A stretch of 52,923 nucleotides of DNA, taken from the NCBI RefSeq assembly GCF_000787835.1, contig NZ_BBPP01000001.1:379626-432548 (forward strand). The letters run 5' to 3'. The notes under the pieces are model-generated. The model was not told the DNA's origin and made no database searches. It saw nothing but the letters and a program-made list of their open reading frames with translations. Below are positions 1-10,089 of the stretch, one piece after another (the stretch's first letter is position 1; each line of letters opens with the position of its first letter). The DNA comes from Streptacidiphilus melanogenes (GTDB taxonomy: Bacteria; Actinomycetota; Actinomycetes; Streptomycetales; Streptomycetaceae). Position numbers and translations under genes: made by a program.

Positions 1-208
1 CTCCCCGCCCCCTCCCTGCCTCCTGCCCGGCTCCCGCTCCGGCGACATCCCGGCCCGTCGCCGCGTAGCACGGCGTATCGCCGGGACGTCACGAGAACGG
101 CACTGAATCACCCCGGAAGTCACCCCTGGCGCACACCACATGCCGCGCAGCCGTATCCTGCTCTGTACGCGTCCCGGTGACCCCGGGAGCGGGCAGGAAG
201 GGGCACCA

Positions 209-925
209 GTGGATTCGGCGGGCAATGTCGGCGCCTGGTGGCGCAGGTGGCTCCGGCTGGGCGGTCGTGTCGACGAGACCGACGTCGCCGCGGAGCGCGC
301 CCGACGCCTGCGCGCGCTGCTGGACGCGGCCCGCGCCGGGTTCCCGGTAGCGCCCGCCGCGCACGCGGTCGACTTCCGCTGCTCCTGCGACCGGGTCGGC
401 TGTCCGGCCCCCGCGCAGCACCCGCTCTCCTTCGCCTGGCAGTCCCAGGCCACCACCGACTTCGACCAGATCACCCGCTGGCTCTCCCGTGACCCGGACG
501 CCAACGCGATCACCCCGACCGGCCGCGTCCACGACGTCCTCGACGTCCCGGCGGAGGCCGGTCGTCTGGCATTGGAGCGCCTCGCCGAGTCCGGCGTCGC
601 GGCCGGTCCCGTCGCCGCCCTCGGTGAGGACCGCTGGTTCTTCTTCACCACGACCCGCTCCCCGCTCGACGAGGACGAGTGGTGGACCTCCGAGCTCGAC
701 TCCCACCCCGACGAGGACGCGGACGAGCATCCCGGCCTGCGCTGGCACACCCGCGGCAGCTACGTGCTGCTGCCGCCCGCCCGCCTCGCCGAGGGCGCGG
801 AGGTCACCTGGGTCCGCGGGCCCGACCACCCGCTGCCGGACCCGCTGCGGCTGCTGGACGTGCTCACCGACGCCTGCGCGGAGGTCGGCGCGCCGGCGCT
901 CGGCGAGCAGTGGCTGATCCGCTAG
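209..925 (+). CDS. Prim-Pol (AEP)-like protein, probably catalytically degenerate
   Basis: The 238-residue protein matches the layout of the N-terminal primase-polymerase domain found in actinobacterial 'bifunctional DNA primase/polymerase' proteins. It has a C-x-C-x4-C-P cluster (about residues 58-66), then QHPLSFAW and ATTDFDQITRW (about 70-91), and a late RGSYVLLPP strand (about 188-196). There is no helicase domain. The catalytic D-x-D of the family, usually LDVD, reads VLDVP here (D112, P114), so the second metal ligand is missing. I chose GTG at 209 because GGAAGGGG lies 5 bases upstream; an in-frame ATG at 140 has no such site. It ends 33 bases before the convergent map gene. Polymerase activity is doubtful; a nucleic-acid-binding or regulatory role is possible but not shown. 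Confidence 0.65.
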   Translation: MDSAGNVGAWWRRWLRLGGRVDETDVAAERARRLRALLDAARAGFPVAPAAHAVDFRCSCDRVGCPAPAQHPLSFAWQSQATTDFDQITRWLSRDPDANAITPTGRVHDVLDVPAEAGRLALERLAESGVAAGPVAALGEDRWFFFTTTRSPLDEDEWWTSELDSHPDEDADEHPGLRWHTRGSYVLLPPARLAEGAEVTWVRGPDHPLPDPLRLLDVLTDACAEVGAPALGEQWLIR

Positions 926-958
926 CTGTTCAGGCCCTCGTCACGGCCGTCACGCCCG

Positions 959-1807
959 TCACGGCAGGGTCAGGATCTCCGCGCCGTCCTCGGTGACGAC
1001 GAGCGTGTGCTCGAACTGCGCGGTGCGCTTGCGGTCCTTGGTCACCACCGTCCAGCCGTCCGCCCAGATGTCGTGGTGGTAGTCGCCGAGCGTGAGCATC
1101 GGCTCGATGGTGAAGGTCATCCCCGGCTTCATCACCGTGGTGGCGAACTCGCTGTCGTAGTGGGGGATGATCAGGCCCGAGTGGAAAGCGGTGTTGATGC
1201 CGTGGCCGGTGAAGTCCCGTACGACGCCGTAGCCGAAGCGCTTGGCGTAGGACTCGATCACCCGCCCGATCACGTTGATCTGCCGCCCCGGCTTGACCGC
1301 GGCGATGCCGCGCCGGGTCGCCTCGCGGGTCCGCTCCACGAGGAGTTTGGACTCCTCGTCCACGTTCCCGACGAGGTAGGTCGCGTTCAGGTCGCCGTGC
1401 ACGCCGTGGATGAAGGCGGTGACGTCCAGGTTGACGATGTCGCCGTCCTGCAGCACGGTCGAGTCCGGAATCCCGTGGCAGATCACCTCGTTGACGGAGG
1501 TGCAGATGGACTTGGGGAACCCCCGGTAGCCGAGGTCGGACGGGTAGGCGTCGTGGTCGCACATGTACGCGTGCGCGATGCGGTCGAGCTCGTCCGTGGT
1601 CACCCCCGGCTCGATCGCGGCGGCCGCGGCGTCCATCGCCTGCGCGGCGATCCGGCCCGCGATCCGCATCTTCTCGATCGTCTCGGCGGTCTGCACCTCC
1701 GGCCCGTCGTAGGGCCGGGGGGCCTTGCGGCCCACGTACTCCGGGCGCGGGATGTGCGCGGGCACGGTGCGGGTGGGGGAGAGCGTTCCAGGGACGAGGG
1801 GTGCCAT
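959..1807 (-). CDS. map: Type I methionyl aminopeptidase
   Basis: This cytosolic metalloenzyme removes the initiator methionine from nascent proteins. The five metal ligands of the family are visible: D128 (NLDV), D139 (HGDLN), H202 (FTGHG), E235 (TIEPM) and E266 (QFEH), with H111 in VICHG. The 282-residue length and the roughly 40-residue N-terminal extension ending in PEVQTAETI are typical of the long actinobacterial form. I chose ATG at 1807 because AGGATGG is correctly spaced upstream; ATG at 1816 would abut the AGG. It is divergent from the small gene at 1861, with 53 bases between the starts. Streptomycetes usually have more than one map, so this copy may not be the only one. Confidence 0.95.
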   Translation of the reverse strand: MAPLVPGTLSPTRTVPAHIPRPEYVGRKAPRPYDGPEVQTAETIEKMRIAGRIAAQAMDAAAAAIEPGVTTDELDRIAHAYMCDHDAYPSDLGYRGFPKSICTSVNEVICHGIPDSTVLQDGDIVNLDVTAFIHGVHGDLNATYLVGNVDEESKLLVERTREATRRGIAAVKPGRQINVIGRVIESYAKRFGYGVVRDFTGHGINTAFHSGLIIPHYDSEFATTVMKPGMTFTIEPMLTLGDYHHDIWADGWTVVTKDRKRTAQFEHTLVVTEDGAEILTLP

Positions 1808-1860
1808 GGTGGCCATCCTAATCAGCGGGTACACCTCCGGTACGGAGCGAAGGAGCGACG

Positions 1861-2052
1861 ATGGCCAAGCAGCCGACGGGCAAGCCCGGCGAGTGGTTCT
1901 ACTGCCTCAAGCACAAGAAGGTCGAGGAGGGTCCGGAGTGTCCGGCCCGCAACCGTCTCGGCCCGTACCCGACGGACGAGGCAGCGTCCCACGCGCTCGA
2001 GCGCGTCGCGGCCCGCAACGACGAGTGGGACCACGACCCGCGCTGGGAGTGA
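1861..2052 (+). CDS. Small SPOR-domain-like conserved protein
   Basis: A 63-residue hydrophilic protein with two cysteines ([14 protein letters not shown]) and a [13 protein letters not shown] segment. That segment resembles the small actinobacterial proteins annotated as SPOR-domain proteins, although the fold is not provable from so short a sequence. It has no signal peptide or membrane segment. The start is supported by AAGGAG 6 bases upstream. It is divergent from map. The function is unknown; the CWEXP-like charged pattern and two cysteines could form a small metal site, but that is a guess. Confidence 0.75.
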   Translation: MAKQPTGKPGEWFYCLKHKKVEEGPECPARNRLGPYPTDEAASHALERVAARNDEWDHDPRWE

Positions 2053-2208
2053 CCCCCGCAGCCCGGATCCGTTGCGCGGGTGACGTGCGGGGTCGTCTCG
2101 GCACGGCTGCAACCGTGTACGAAGTGCGACAAGGCGGGCAGGCACCTGACGCGATGAGGAGCGCTGTGGCAGGGTGTCCCGAAGCAACTCGCACTGTGGG
2201 GGACACCG

Positions 2209-3204
2209 GTGGCACGTGGCAACGACAATCCGCGTCTGGGTGCGCGGCTCGCCGCGGCTCTCGGGGCCGCGGTCGTGCTGGGGATGGCCGCCGTCGCGCT
2301 GAACGCCGCGCGGGGGACCGGGCTGGCGGGCGACGGGCCGGCGAAGGGCACGTGGGCGCTGCTCGCGCTCGGCATCGTCGTCGTGGGCTGGACGCTCGCC
2401 ATCCAGGTGCGGCGACGTCAGGACCGGCTGACCGCCGGGGGCACACCCACCCAGTCGCGGATCGCCTCGCTCGTCCTGCCGGGCTTCATCCTCATGGGCC
2501 TGGCCACCGTGGTGGGCGTGACGATCCTGGGCACGCGCAGCGTCCAGCTCCCGCTTCCGCAGCCGAACCAGGGCGTCGCGGTGGACCGCCCGACCGGCGC
2601 GGGGCGGACACCCACCGCGTTGCCGTCCTACGGCTCGGCCGACCAGCCGAGTTCGGCCCCCAGCAGCCCCCCGGTCAACTTCCAGGACCTGCTGATCGGC
2701 TTCCTCGTCTTTCTCGGCGTCGTCCTCGTCGTGCTGCTGGCTGTCGTGCTCTCCCGATGGCTGATCGCCCGTCGGCGGGCCGGCGCGGTCGGCGAGGACG
2801 CCGTCGACGGCGGCCTGGACGAGGACGACGGCACGGGAGACGCTCTGGCCGGGGCCGTGCAGGCGGGGCGGAGGGCCCTTGCGGACGATCCGGACCCCCG
2901 GACGGCGATCATCGCCTGCTACGCGGCGATGGAGAAGTCCCTGGCGGAGAGCGGCGTCAGCCGCCGCAAGGCGGACACGCCGACGGAACTGCTGCAGCGC
3001 GCCGCGGAGGCCGGGCTGGTCCAGGGCCACGCAGCGCAGACCCTGACCGACCTGTTCGGCGAGGCCCGCTACTCCACCCACCCGATGGGCGAGCACCAGC
3101 GCGACCAGGCCCGCGCCGCACTGGAGTCCATCGGCGCCCATCTGGCCGCCGCCGCAGCCGAGGCCGACGCGCGCTTCGGCGTGCGCGAGGAGGTGGAGAT
3201 CTGA
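2209..3204 (+). CDS. Membrane protein with DUF4129 domain
   Basis: First gene of a five-gene envelope operon. The 331-residue protein has four likely membrane helices (about residues 12-34, 46-67, 85-107 and 162-189). After an acidic linker (about 195-215) comes a cytoplasmic DUF4129 domain (about 222-312) with the family's CYAAMEKSL, PTELLQRA and F-x-EARYS signatures. DUF4129 proteins sit beside MoxR ATPases and DUF58 proteins in many actinobacteria and are thought to act in envelope-linked complexes. The GTG start has a G-rich site about 6 bases upstream. Its stop shares a base with the next ATG, so translation is probably coupled. Confidence 0.85.
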   Translation: MARGNDNPRLGARLAAALGAAVVLGMAAVALNAARGTGLAGDGPAKGTWALLALGIVVVGWTLAIQVRRRQDRLTAGGTPTQSRIASLVLPGFILMGLATVVGVTILGTRSVQLPLPQPNQGVAVDRPTGAGRTPTALPSYGSADQPSSAPSSPPVNFQDLLIGFLVFLGVVLVVLLAVVLSRWLIARRRAGAVGEDAVDGGLDEDDGTGDALAGAVQAGRRALADDPDPRTAIIACYAAMEKSLAESGVSRRKADTPTELLQRAAEAGLVQGHAAQTLTDLFGEARYSTHPMGEHQRDQARAALESIGAHLAAAAAEADARFGVREEVEI

Positions 3205-4031
3205 TGCCGACTCAGCCCGCCGCGGGGCAGCCCCAGCCTCAGCCCGGACAGCCCCAGTCCGCGCAGCCCCAGCCGGGTCAGCTTCAGCCCGGACAGGCTC
3301 GGCATACTCAGCTTCAGCCCGGGCAGCTCCAGCCAGGGCAATCGCAGCTCCAGCCCGCGCAATCGCCGCCGCCCGTGCCGGGACAGGCCCAGCCCGGGCC
3401 GCAGCAGCCGTTCCGTTCCGCGTTTCCCGGTTACGACGGGGGTCGGCGGCCTGCGGCCGCGCCGATGCGTGGGCCCGTCGCGCCCGTGCGCGAGCCGCGG
3501 CTCGGACCGGATCGACTCGCGCTGCTCACGCTCGCCGGCTTCGGGATCGTCTGCCTCGGCGCGCTGTGGGCCGTCGGCGGAGCCGAGGGGCTCTCCGTCG
3601 GAGCCGTCGCGCTTGTCGCGGCCGGCGTCTGGGCGGCCCGGTGGGTCGCCGGCGCCGGCGTGATGGACAGCGGCTTCCGGCGGCGCAGTCGGCTCGTGGG
3701 GACCCGTGAGCCGACGCTGCGCTACTGGGACGCCGCGCTGTCCGACGCCGCCCGCACCCCGGAGGGCTACGCGCTGCACCTGTACCCGCTGCTGCTGCGC
3801 CTCTACGAGGTGCGGCTGGCGGAACGTCACGGCGTCTCGCTGCGGATGCAGCCCGAGCAGGCCGCGGCGATCCTCGGGCCGCAGCTGTGGCCGTGGCTCG
3901 ACCCGTTCCGCCCGCGCACTCCGGCCGCGATCCGCGCGGCGCGGCAGGCGGGCCACCGCAACGTCCCCGATCCCAGGCCGCTGCCTCCCGCGCTGCTGGA
4001 GCTGCTCGTCGAGCGCCTGGAAACCCTGTGA
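3204..4031 (+). CDS. Membrane protein with Q/P-rich repetitive N terminus
   Basis: A 275-residue protein. The first 75 residues are a low-complexity Q/P/G tract built on QLQPGQ-like hexapeptides. Two adjacent hydrophobic helices follow (about residues 108-128 and 132-152), then a roughly 120-residue soluble tail containing W-x-W-LDPFRPRTP. The ATG overlaps the upstream stop by one base (TGATG). It lies between the DUF4129 and MoxR genes, so it is probably a component of the same complex. I recognise no catalytic motif. The N-terminal tract is likely disordered and, being repetitive DNA, likely variable in length between strains. Confidence 0.8.
   Translation: MPTQPAAGQPQPQPGQPQSAQPQPGQLQPGQARHTQLQPGQLQPGQSQLQPAQSPPPVPGQAQPGPQQPFRSAFPGYDGGRRPAAAPMRGPVAPVREPRLGPDRLALLTLAGFGIVCLGALWAVGGAEGLSVGAVALVAAGVWAARWVAGAGVMDSGFRRRSRLVGTREPTLRYWDAALSDAARTPEGYALHLYPLLLRLYEVRLAERHGVSLRMQPEQAAAILGPQLWPWLDPFRPRTPAAIRAARQAGHRNVPDPRPLPPALLELLVERLETL
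3222..3400 (+). repeat. Degenerate CAG/CCC-rich repeat tract encoding Q/P hexapeptides
   Basis: Repeated units of the type CAGCTTCAGCCCGG and CAGCCCCAG run through the 5' end of the gene at 3204 and encode QPQPGQ / QLQPGQ peptides. The copies are imperfect and stay in frame. Confidence 0.7.
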
Positions 4032-4087
4032 CCCGCAGAAGCAGTAGTGACAGCAGAGACGTCTCTGCATCGCCATCGAGGAGCACC

Positions 4088-5175
<1,088 letters not shown>

Positions 5176-5179
<4 letters not shown>

Positions 5180-6510
5180 TCCACTCGCTGGACCGGGTGC
5201 TCGGCGGCCAGGCGCAGGGCACCGAGCACGAGGAGATCCCCGGCGCGCCGGAACCGGGGGTGCGGCTGACCGAGCGGGCCGTCCGGCTGCTCTCGGTCAC
5301 CGTCGCCGCGGTGGTCCTCGCGCTGCTCACGGCCCAGCCGTGGCTGCTGGCACTGGCGGCCGGGCCGCTCTGCCTGCTGCTGTTCGCGGCGCTCAGCGTG
5401 CACCGGGTGGTCGGCGAGCCGGTCCTGGCGGACGGCCGGGTCCAGCAGTCCAGCCTGCGCGTCTTCGAGGGCGAGCCGGTCACCGCCCGGTTCCGGGTCG
5501 CCTTCGCCGGCTCGGCCGAGTGGCTCGACCCCGGCGTGGTCGTCGGAGCCGGATGCGAACTCGTCTCGGTCGAGTCGACCGGCGCCCAGCTCACCCTTGC
5601 CTTCGTGGCCCGGCGTTGGGGCCGCTGGACGCTCGGGACCGCCGACGTGGACGTGCACGACCGTGGCGGGCTGCTGCGGCGCACGCTGCGCGTGGAGCTC
5701 GGCCAGATCGAGGTCTTCCCGAACCCCGCCGACGGCGGGCTCACGCCTGTCCCGGTGCGGCTTCCAGGCAACCTCGGCGAGCACACCTCGCGCCAGCAGG
5801 GCGAGGGCGTCGAGGTCGTCGGCACCCGCCCGTTCGTCTGGGGCGAGCGGCAGCGCCGCATCAACTGGCCCGCCACGACCCGCCGCGACGCCATCCAGCT
5901 GCAGCAGTTCGCCTCCGAGCGGGCCGCCGACGTGGTGGTGCTCCTCGACGCCTTCGCCGACCTGCGCGATCCGGCCACCGGCGGGTCCAGCCTGGACGAG
6001 TCGTTGCGCGTCGCCGCCGGCATCGTCCGCGCCTACCTGCGCAGCCACGACCGGGTCGGCGTCGTGTCCGTCGGCGGACGGCTGCACTGGCTCCAACCCG
6101 GCCAGGGCGACCAGTACTTCTACCGCCTGGTGCAGATGGTCCTCGACGTCCGGCGCGATCTCGCCTACCAGACACCCGACCTGAACCGGCTGCCCCCGCC
6201 CGCGCTGCCGCACGGCGCGCTGGTCCACGCGGTCACCCCGCTCGCGGACAACCGGATGATGGGCGTGCTCGGCGGGCTCGCCGAACGGGGCAACCCGGTG
6301 GTGGTCGTGGAGATCCCCATCGGCGACCCGCGGATCAGCAAGGCCGAGTACACCGAGGAGTTGGCGCTGCGGCTGTGGCGGCTCGACCGCGAGGCGCTGC
6401 GTTTCAGCCTGGCCGAGAAGGGCATCCCCGTCGTCCCCTGGGAGGGCGACACCCTCGACCTCAGCTTCGCGCCGCTGCTGCGCACCCGGATCCAAGGGAG
6501 GCTGCGATGA
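5176..6510 (+). CDS. DUF58-domain membrane protein
   Basis: A 444-residue partner of the MoxR ATPase. Two hydrophobic segments (about residues 38-56 and 58-74) precede a beta-rich stretch. The DUF58 core follows, with the family hallmark G-x-R-PFVWGE-x-QRRINWPATTRR (about 216-238) and a VWA-like strand AADVVVLLDAFADL. The ATG overlaps the moxR stop (ATGA), and its own stop overlaps the next ATG in the same way, indicating tight translational coupling. The role is inferred from the family: cell-envelope or stress-related complex formation. Confidence 0.9.
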
Positions 6511-7145
6511 GCGGCGTCACCGCCGACAGCACCGACACGGGCGGGCAGCCGGTCTTTTCGCCGACCGAGGACGCCGCCGCCCCGCTACACCCCGAGGTCG
6601 CGCGGCGGGAGTCCGAGCTGTGGGCCGGACGCGGGCTTGGCGCCGCCCTGGCGCTGGCCGCCGCCGACCCCGCGGGCCTGGCGCACGCCGGCTACCTGCT
6701 GGTCTCCTCCGTCGTGCGGCTGGTCCTGATCGCCCTCATGGTGCTGGTCGCCTGGTTCGCCGCGCCGCCGGTCGTGGCGCGGCCCGTCAGCGGCGATCCC
6801 CGCTGGGCGTCCAAGCTCTCCCGCCACCGCAACACCGTGCTCGCAGTGGGCTTCGTGCTGGTGGTGGCGATCGGTTCGCCGCCGACCTGGATGATGTTCT
6901 GCGACGCGGCGCTGCTCCTGGCCTACCTGCTCTTCGTCGACGCGGCGGCGGCCGGCCCTCCGGGCGCGGCCCAACTGCGGGACTGGCCCCTGCTGGTGGC
7001 CGCGGTAGCGGCCCAAGGCCTGGTGCTGATCGGCGCGGTGCTCTCCGTCGCCACGGCGGACGCCTGGGCGCGGGCCACGGCGGCGGCGCTGGTGCTGGCG
7101 GTGGGCGTGGGCGTGACGCTGTCCGTGCGCCGACGCAGGGCCTGA
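6507..7145 (+). CDS. Integral membrane protein, last gene of the MoxR operon
   Basis: A 212-residue protein with a hydrophilic N terminus of about 45 residues and five or six hydrophobic segments from residue 48 onward, ending in a short basic tail (VRRRRA). The ATG overlaps the DUF58 stop by 4 bases. I recognise no domain; position suggests a membrane subunit of the same envelope complex. It converges with the terpene synthase gene, with 26 bases between the two stops. Confidence 0.8.
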   Translation: MSGVTADSTDTGGQPVFSPTEDAAAPLHPEVARRESELWAGRGLGAALALAAADPAGLAHAGYLLVSSVVRLVLIALMVLVAWFAAPPVVARPVSGDPRWASKLSRHRNTVLAVGFVLVVAIGSPPTWMMFCDAALLLAYLLFVDAAAAGPPGAAQLRDWPLLVAAVAAQGLVLIGAVLSVATADAWARATAAALVLAVGVGVTLSVRRRRA

Positions 7146-7171
7146 GCCGTGGGGGCCTGCCAGAGGGCCGT

Positions 7172-8221
7172 TTAGTCGAAGACGGTCCGGTCCCGGTGCA
7201 GCGTCATGCGCGTCGGGATCGGAAGGGGCCCCGCAGACGGCGTCGACCGGGCTCCGTGGTAACGCGAACAGCCCAACGACCAGCTGAGATTGCCGACCAG
7301 CATCAACTCCCACGCCGTCAGGTACTGCTCCAGGGAAGGGTCCTCCTCCGCGCGCAGGCGCAGGCCGCCGGCGGCGGCGAGGAAGTTCTCCTCGGCGGCG
7401 GCGATCCGGGCGCAGACCGTGTCCGCGGCCTGCTGCAAGCTGTGGCCCTCGGCGTCACGCAGCACGGTCAGCGCGTTCATCGGCTCGCCCGCGAAGTACT
7501 CCTTGCGGAACGAGAGCAGGTCGTTGACCAGGATCGTGTGCACGAAGCAGGCCCGGTGCAGCTCGGCCCAGAGGCCAGGGGCGGCCGTCTGCCGAGAGGC
7601 CGTCATGTCCAGGTCCAGGCCGTGCTCGATGGCGACGCCGACCAGGTCGAAGGCGGAGTCCGCGTACCGTGCGGCCAGGTAGGCGTCGTAGCCGCGCATT
7701 GCCTGGCGCGCGGTCTGCTCCTTGCCCGCGCCGGCCGCGATCACCTCGGAGAACCCCGCCACGAACCGGGCCCACAGCCGGTCCGGCACGCCCTCGCGCG
7801 CCCGCGTCAACGTCCGCGCCAGCAGGCCCAGTGGCGCGGAACCCGCCGGGACCGGCCCCTCGCCACGCAGCACGGCCAGATAGTCCGCGGCCCTGGCCCG
7901 CTCACCCGCCTCGTCGTCCGCGACGTCGTCCAGCAGGAACAGCGCGGACGCGGCCACGCAGATCCCCACCAGCCGCTCCCCGTCCGCCTCGGGAAGCACC
8001 CCGCACATCAGGCTGACGCCCTCGCACTCACCGAACAGCCGGTCCGCGCCCGGCAGGTGCAGCCCCGCGAGCGCGTCCCGGAACCACACGTCGTGCGCGG
8101 CGCGGATGGCCTCCACCTCCGGGTGCGTCCGGGACGGCCGGAGCCTGCCATGGGGGAGCGCGAGGTCCAGGACCACGACCTGCCCGTCCCGTCGCCGCGG
8201 GCTCGTGGCGGCCTGACTCAT
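7172..8221 (-). CDS. Class I terpene synthase (cyclase), product unknown
   Basis: The 349-residue single-domain protein has the bacterial terpene-synthase fingerprint. The aspartate-rich motif is FLLDDVADDEAGE (D98, D99, D102), the NSE triad NDLLSFRKE (N233, S237, E241), an effector-type arginine lies at 185 (AARYADS), and the late RY pair is at 320-321. Such enzymes ionise a prenyl diphosphate with Mg2+ and cyclise it. The size fits a sesquiterpene or monoterpene cyclase; the substrate cannot be read from sequence. I chose ATG at 8221 because GGGAGGT lies 5 bases upstream; the frame stays open above it without a site. No prenyltransferase or methyltransferase is adjacent, so it is an orphan cyclase. 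Confidence 0.9.
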   Translation of the reverse strand: MSQAATSPRRRDGQVVVLDLALPHGRLRPSRTHPEVEAIRAAHDVWFRDALAGLHLPGADRLFGECEGVSLMCGVLPEADGERLVGICVAASALFLLDDVADDEAGERARAADYLAVLRGEGPVPAGSAPLGLLARTLTRAREGVPDRLWARFVAGFSEVIAAGAGKEQTARQAMRGYDAYLAARYADSAFDLVGVAIEHGLDLDMTASRQTAAPGLWAELHRACFVHTILVNDLLSFRKEYFAGEPMNALTVLRDAEGHSLQQAADTVCARIAAAEENFLAAAGGLRLRAEEDPSLEQYLTAWELMLVGNLSWSLGCSRYHGARSTPSAGPLPIPTRMTLHRDRTVFD

Positions 8222-8389
8222 CCCGTACCTCCCGCGCGTCCGTCGGCTACGCCCAGCCAACGACGCCCCCGCCCCGACGGCACGCCGGGTTCCGCCACCC
8301 GGCGTACGCGGCCTCCCACCGAACACCGGCCGTCCCGTCCCGAGCGAGCTGAGCCCGGACGCTGGGCTCATCGGAGACGGAGAGTCGGG

Positions 8390-8968
8390 TCACCAGCCCA
8401 AGGGTGGTGCCGGGGCCGTCAGATGGTCGATGAGGCGGGAGAGGCGGCTGCGGAGGTCGGTGGCGCGGCGCCGGGGAGTGGTGGGTTCGCCTGCGGCCGC
8501 GCTGACGAGGTGTTGGACGAGTTCGAAGGAGGGCGCGCCCGGGTCCGGGGTGACCGTGAGGGCCTCGTGGGCAAGGCTGCGCAGCTCGGGATCGGCCGCC
8601 TCCAGGGCGAGCACCGTCGCGCCGACGCGACGCGCGTCGTGGACGCGCTCCAACAGGCCCTCGCCCGCCGCGTCGGGGGCGACGACGAACACCGTCTCGC
8701 CGCGCCGCGCCTCCTCCAGCCGGGCGAGCGGGACCGCGAGGTGCGGGGGCGCGCCAGGGGGGACGTGGTGCCGGACCAGGACGGGGGAGAGCTCCGGCAG
8801 GTCCGCGTAGGCGGCCTCGTCGGACAGGTGCGCCGCAAGGTGCCACGGCTCCTCGGCCTCCGTGCCGACCAGCAGCAGACCGCCGGGACGCGCCGTCTCC
8901 CGCAGCGTCCCCGCGAAGCCGCGGGTGCGTGCGATCCACGGGGTTTCCGCGAGCAGTTCCCGCAGCAT
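8390..8968 (-). CDS. Conserved hypothetical protein next to npdG
   Basis: A 192-residue soluble protein with alternating hydrophobic strands (GGLLLVGTEAEE, ETVFVVAPDA, GATVLALEAAD) and helices, suggesting a Rossmann-like or SIS-like alpha/beta fold. I can name no family. I chose ATG at 8968 because GAGGG lies 5 bases upstream; ATGs at 8989 and 8998 lack a site. It is divergent from the F420 reductase gene and may share its promoter region. The C-terminal third is Arg-rich. No catalytic motif is evident. Confidence 0.7.
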   Translation of the reverse strand: MLRELLAETPWIARTRGFAGTLRETARPGGLLLVGTEAEEPWHLAAHLSDEAAYADLPELSPVLVRHHVPPGAPPHLAVPLARLEEARRGETVFVVAPDAAGEGLLERVHDARRVGATVLALEAADPELRSLAHEALTVTPDPGAPSFELVQHLVSAAAGEPTTPRRRATDLRSRLSRLIDHLTAPAPPLGW

Positions 8969-9036
8969 TGTGACCCTCACCGCATCCATGCACGCCATGC
9001 TGCCCCACGCAGACGGCGGAATGGGAGGATCGGGTC

Positions 9037-9753
9037 ATGAGTACCCCTGATGCAGCGTCGGCCGGTGCCGGCGCGACACCCGCCCGGACGCCCTTCGACC
9101 TGCCCGACGTCTCCGGCCTGGTGGTGGGCGTGCTGGGCGGCACCGGCCCGCAGGGCCGCGGCCTGGCCTACCGGCTGGCCAAGGCCGGCCAGCAGGTGAT
9201 CATCGGTTCCCGCAGCGCCGAGCGGGCCGCCGCGGCGGCGGCCGAGCTGGGCCACGGCGTGGAGGGTGCGGACAACGCGAGCACCGCTGCGCGCGCGGAC
9301 ATCGTGATCGTCGCCGTCCCGTGGGAGGGCCACGGCGAGTTGCTGGCCGCGCTGCGCACCGAGCTGGCGGGCAAGATCGTGGTCGACTGCGTCAACCCGC
9401 TCGGCTTCGACAAGCAGGGCGCCTACGCGCTCAAGCCGGAGGAGGGCAGCGCGGCGCAGCAGGCCGCGGCGTTGCTGCCGGAGTCGCGGGTCACGGCCGC
9501 GTTCCACCACCTCTCCGCGGTGCTGCTGGAGGACCGCGAGGTCGAGGAGATCGACATCGACGTCCTGGTCCTGGGTGAGGAGCGGGCCGCGACGGACACC
9601 GTCCAGGCGCTGGCCAACCGCATCCCCGGCATGCGCGGCGTCTTCGCGGGCCGCCTGCGCAACGCCCACCAGGTCGAGTCGCTGGTCGCCAACCTGATCT
9701 CGGTCAACCGCCGCTACAAGGCCCACGCGGGCCTGCGCATCACCGACGTCTGA
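9037..9753 (+). CDS. npdG: F420-dependent NADP reductase
   Basis: The enzyme exchanges hydride between coenzyme F420 and NADP(H), supplying reduced F420 to actinobacterial redox enzymes. The 238-residue protein carries the dinucleotide-binding loop VLGGTGPQGRG (about residues 33-43), a second NADP contact GSRSAERA, IVAVPWEGH, and VDCVNPLGFDKQG in the middle, all hallmarks of the family. An N-terminal extension of about 28 residues precedes the core, as in other actinomycetes. AGGA lies 8 bases before the ATG. It is monocistronic or leads into the small gene at 9872. Confidence 0.93.
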   Translation: MSTPDAASAGAGATPARTPFDLPDVSGLVVGVLGGTGPQGRGLAYRLAKAGQQVIIGSRSAERAAAAAAELGHGVEGADNASTAARADIVIVAVPWEGHGELLAALRTELAGKIVVDCVNPLGFDKQGAYALKPEEGSAAQQAAALLPESRVTAAFHHLSAVLLEDREVEEIDIDVLVLGEERAATDTVQALANRIPGMRGVFAGRLRNAHQVESLVANLISVNRRYKAHAGLRITDV

Positions 9754-9871
9754 TCACCGACGTCCGACCAGGTCCCGGCCATGCGCCGGACCCCGGTCGG
9801 GAGCACAAGGGCCGGAGAGGGAGAATGGATCCCTGTCCGGCCCGTCCGCTTCCGTCCGTGGGAGACCTCCG

Positions 9872-10045
9872 ATGCCCCGCTTCGCGCTGTTCGCCTTCAC
9901 CCTCGCCGTCCTGGCCCTCGCCGCCGCGGTGGTGTCGGTCCTGGCGCAGTTCTGGCTGGGCCTGGCCTTCGTCCTCCTCGCGGGTGTCGCCAGCAACGTC
10001 GGCTGGGTCCACTGGCGCCGCGCCCGTCTCGCCGCCGACGCCTGA
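9872..10045 (+). CDS. Small two-helix membrane protein (57 aa)
   Basis: An open frame beginning with ATG at 9872, with GGGAGA 8 bases upstream. It encodes 57 residues with two adjacent hydrophobic helices (about residues 5-25 and 28-47) and a basic C-terminal segment HWRRARLA. It is too hydrophobic and too well spaced from its ribosome site to dismiss. The site-2 protease gene converges with it, 44 bases away. Short single- or double-pass proteins of this type are often missed. The function is unknown. Confidence 0.65.
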   Translation: MPRFALFAFTLAVLALAAAVVSVLAQFWLGLAFVLLAGVASNVGWVHWRRARLAADA

Positions 10046-10089
10046 GCCTGAACCTGAGCCCGGCAGAGGGCCGGTACCCGCCCGCCGGC

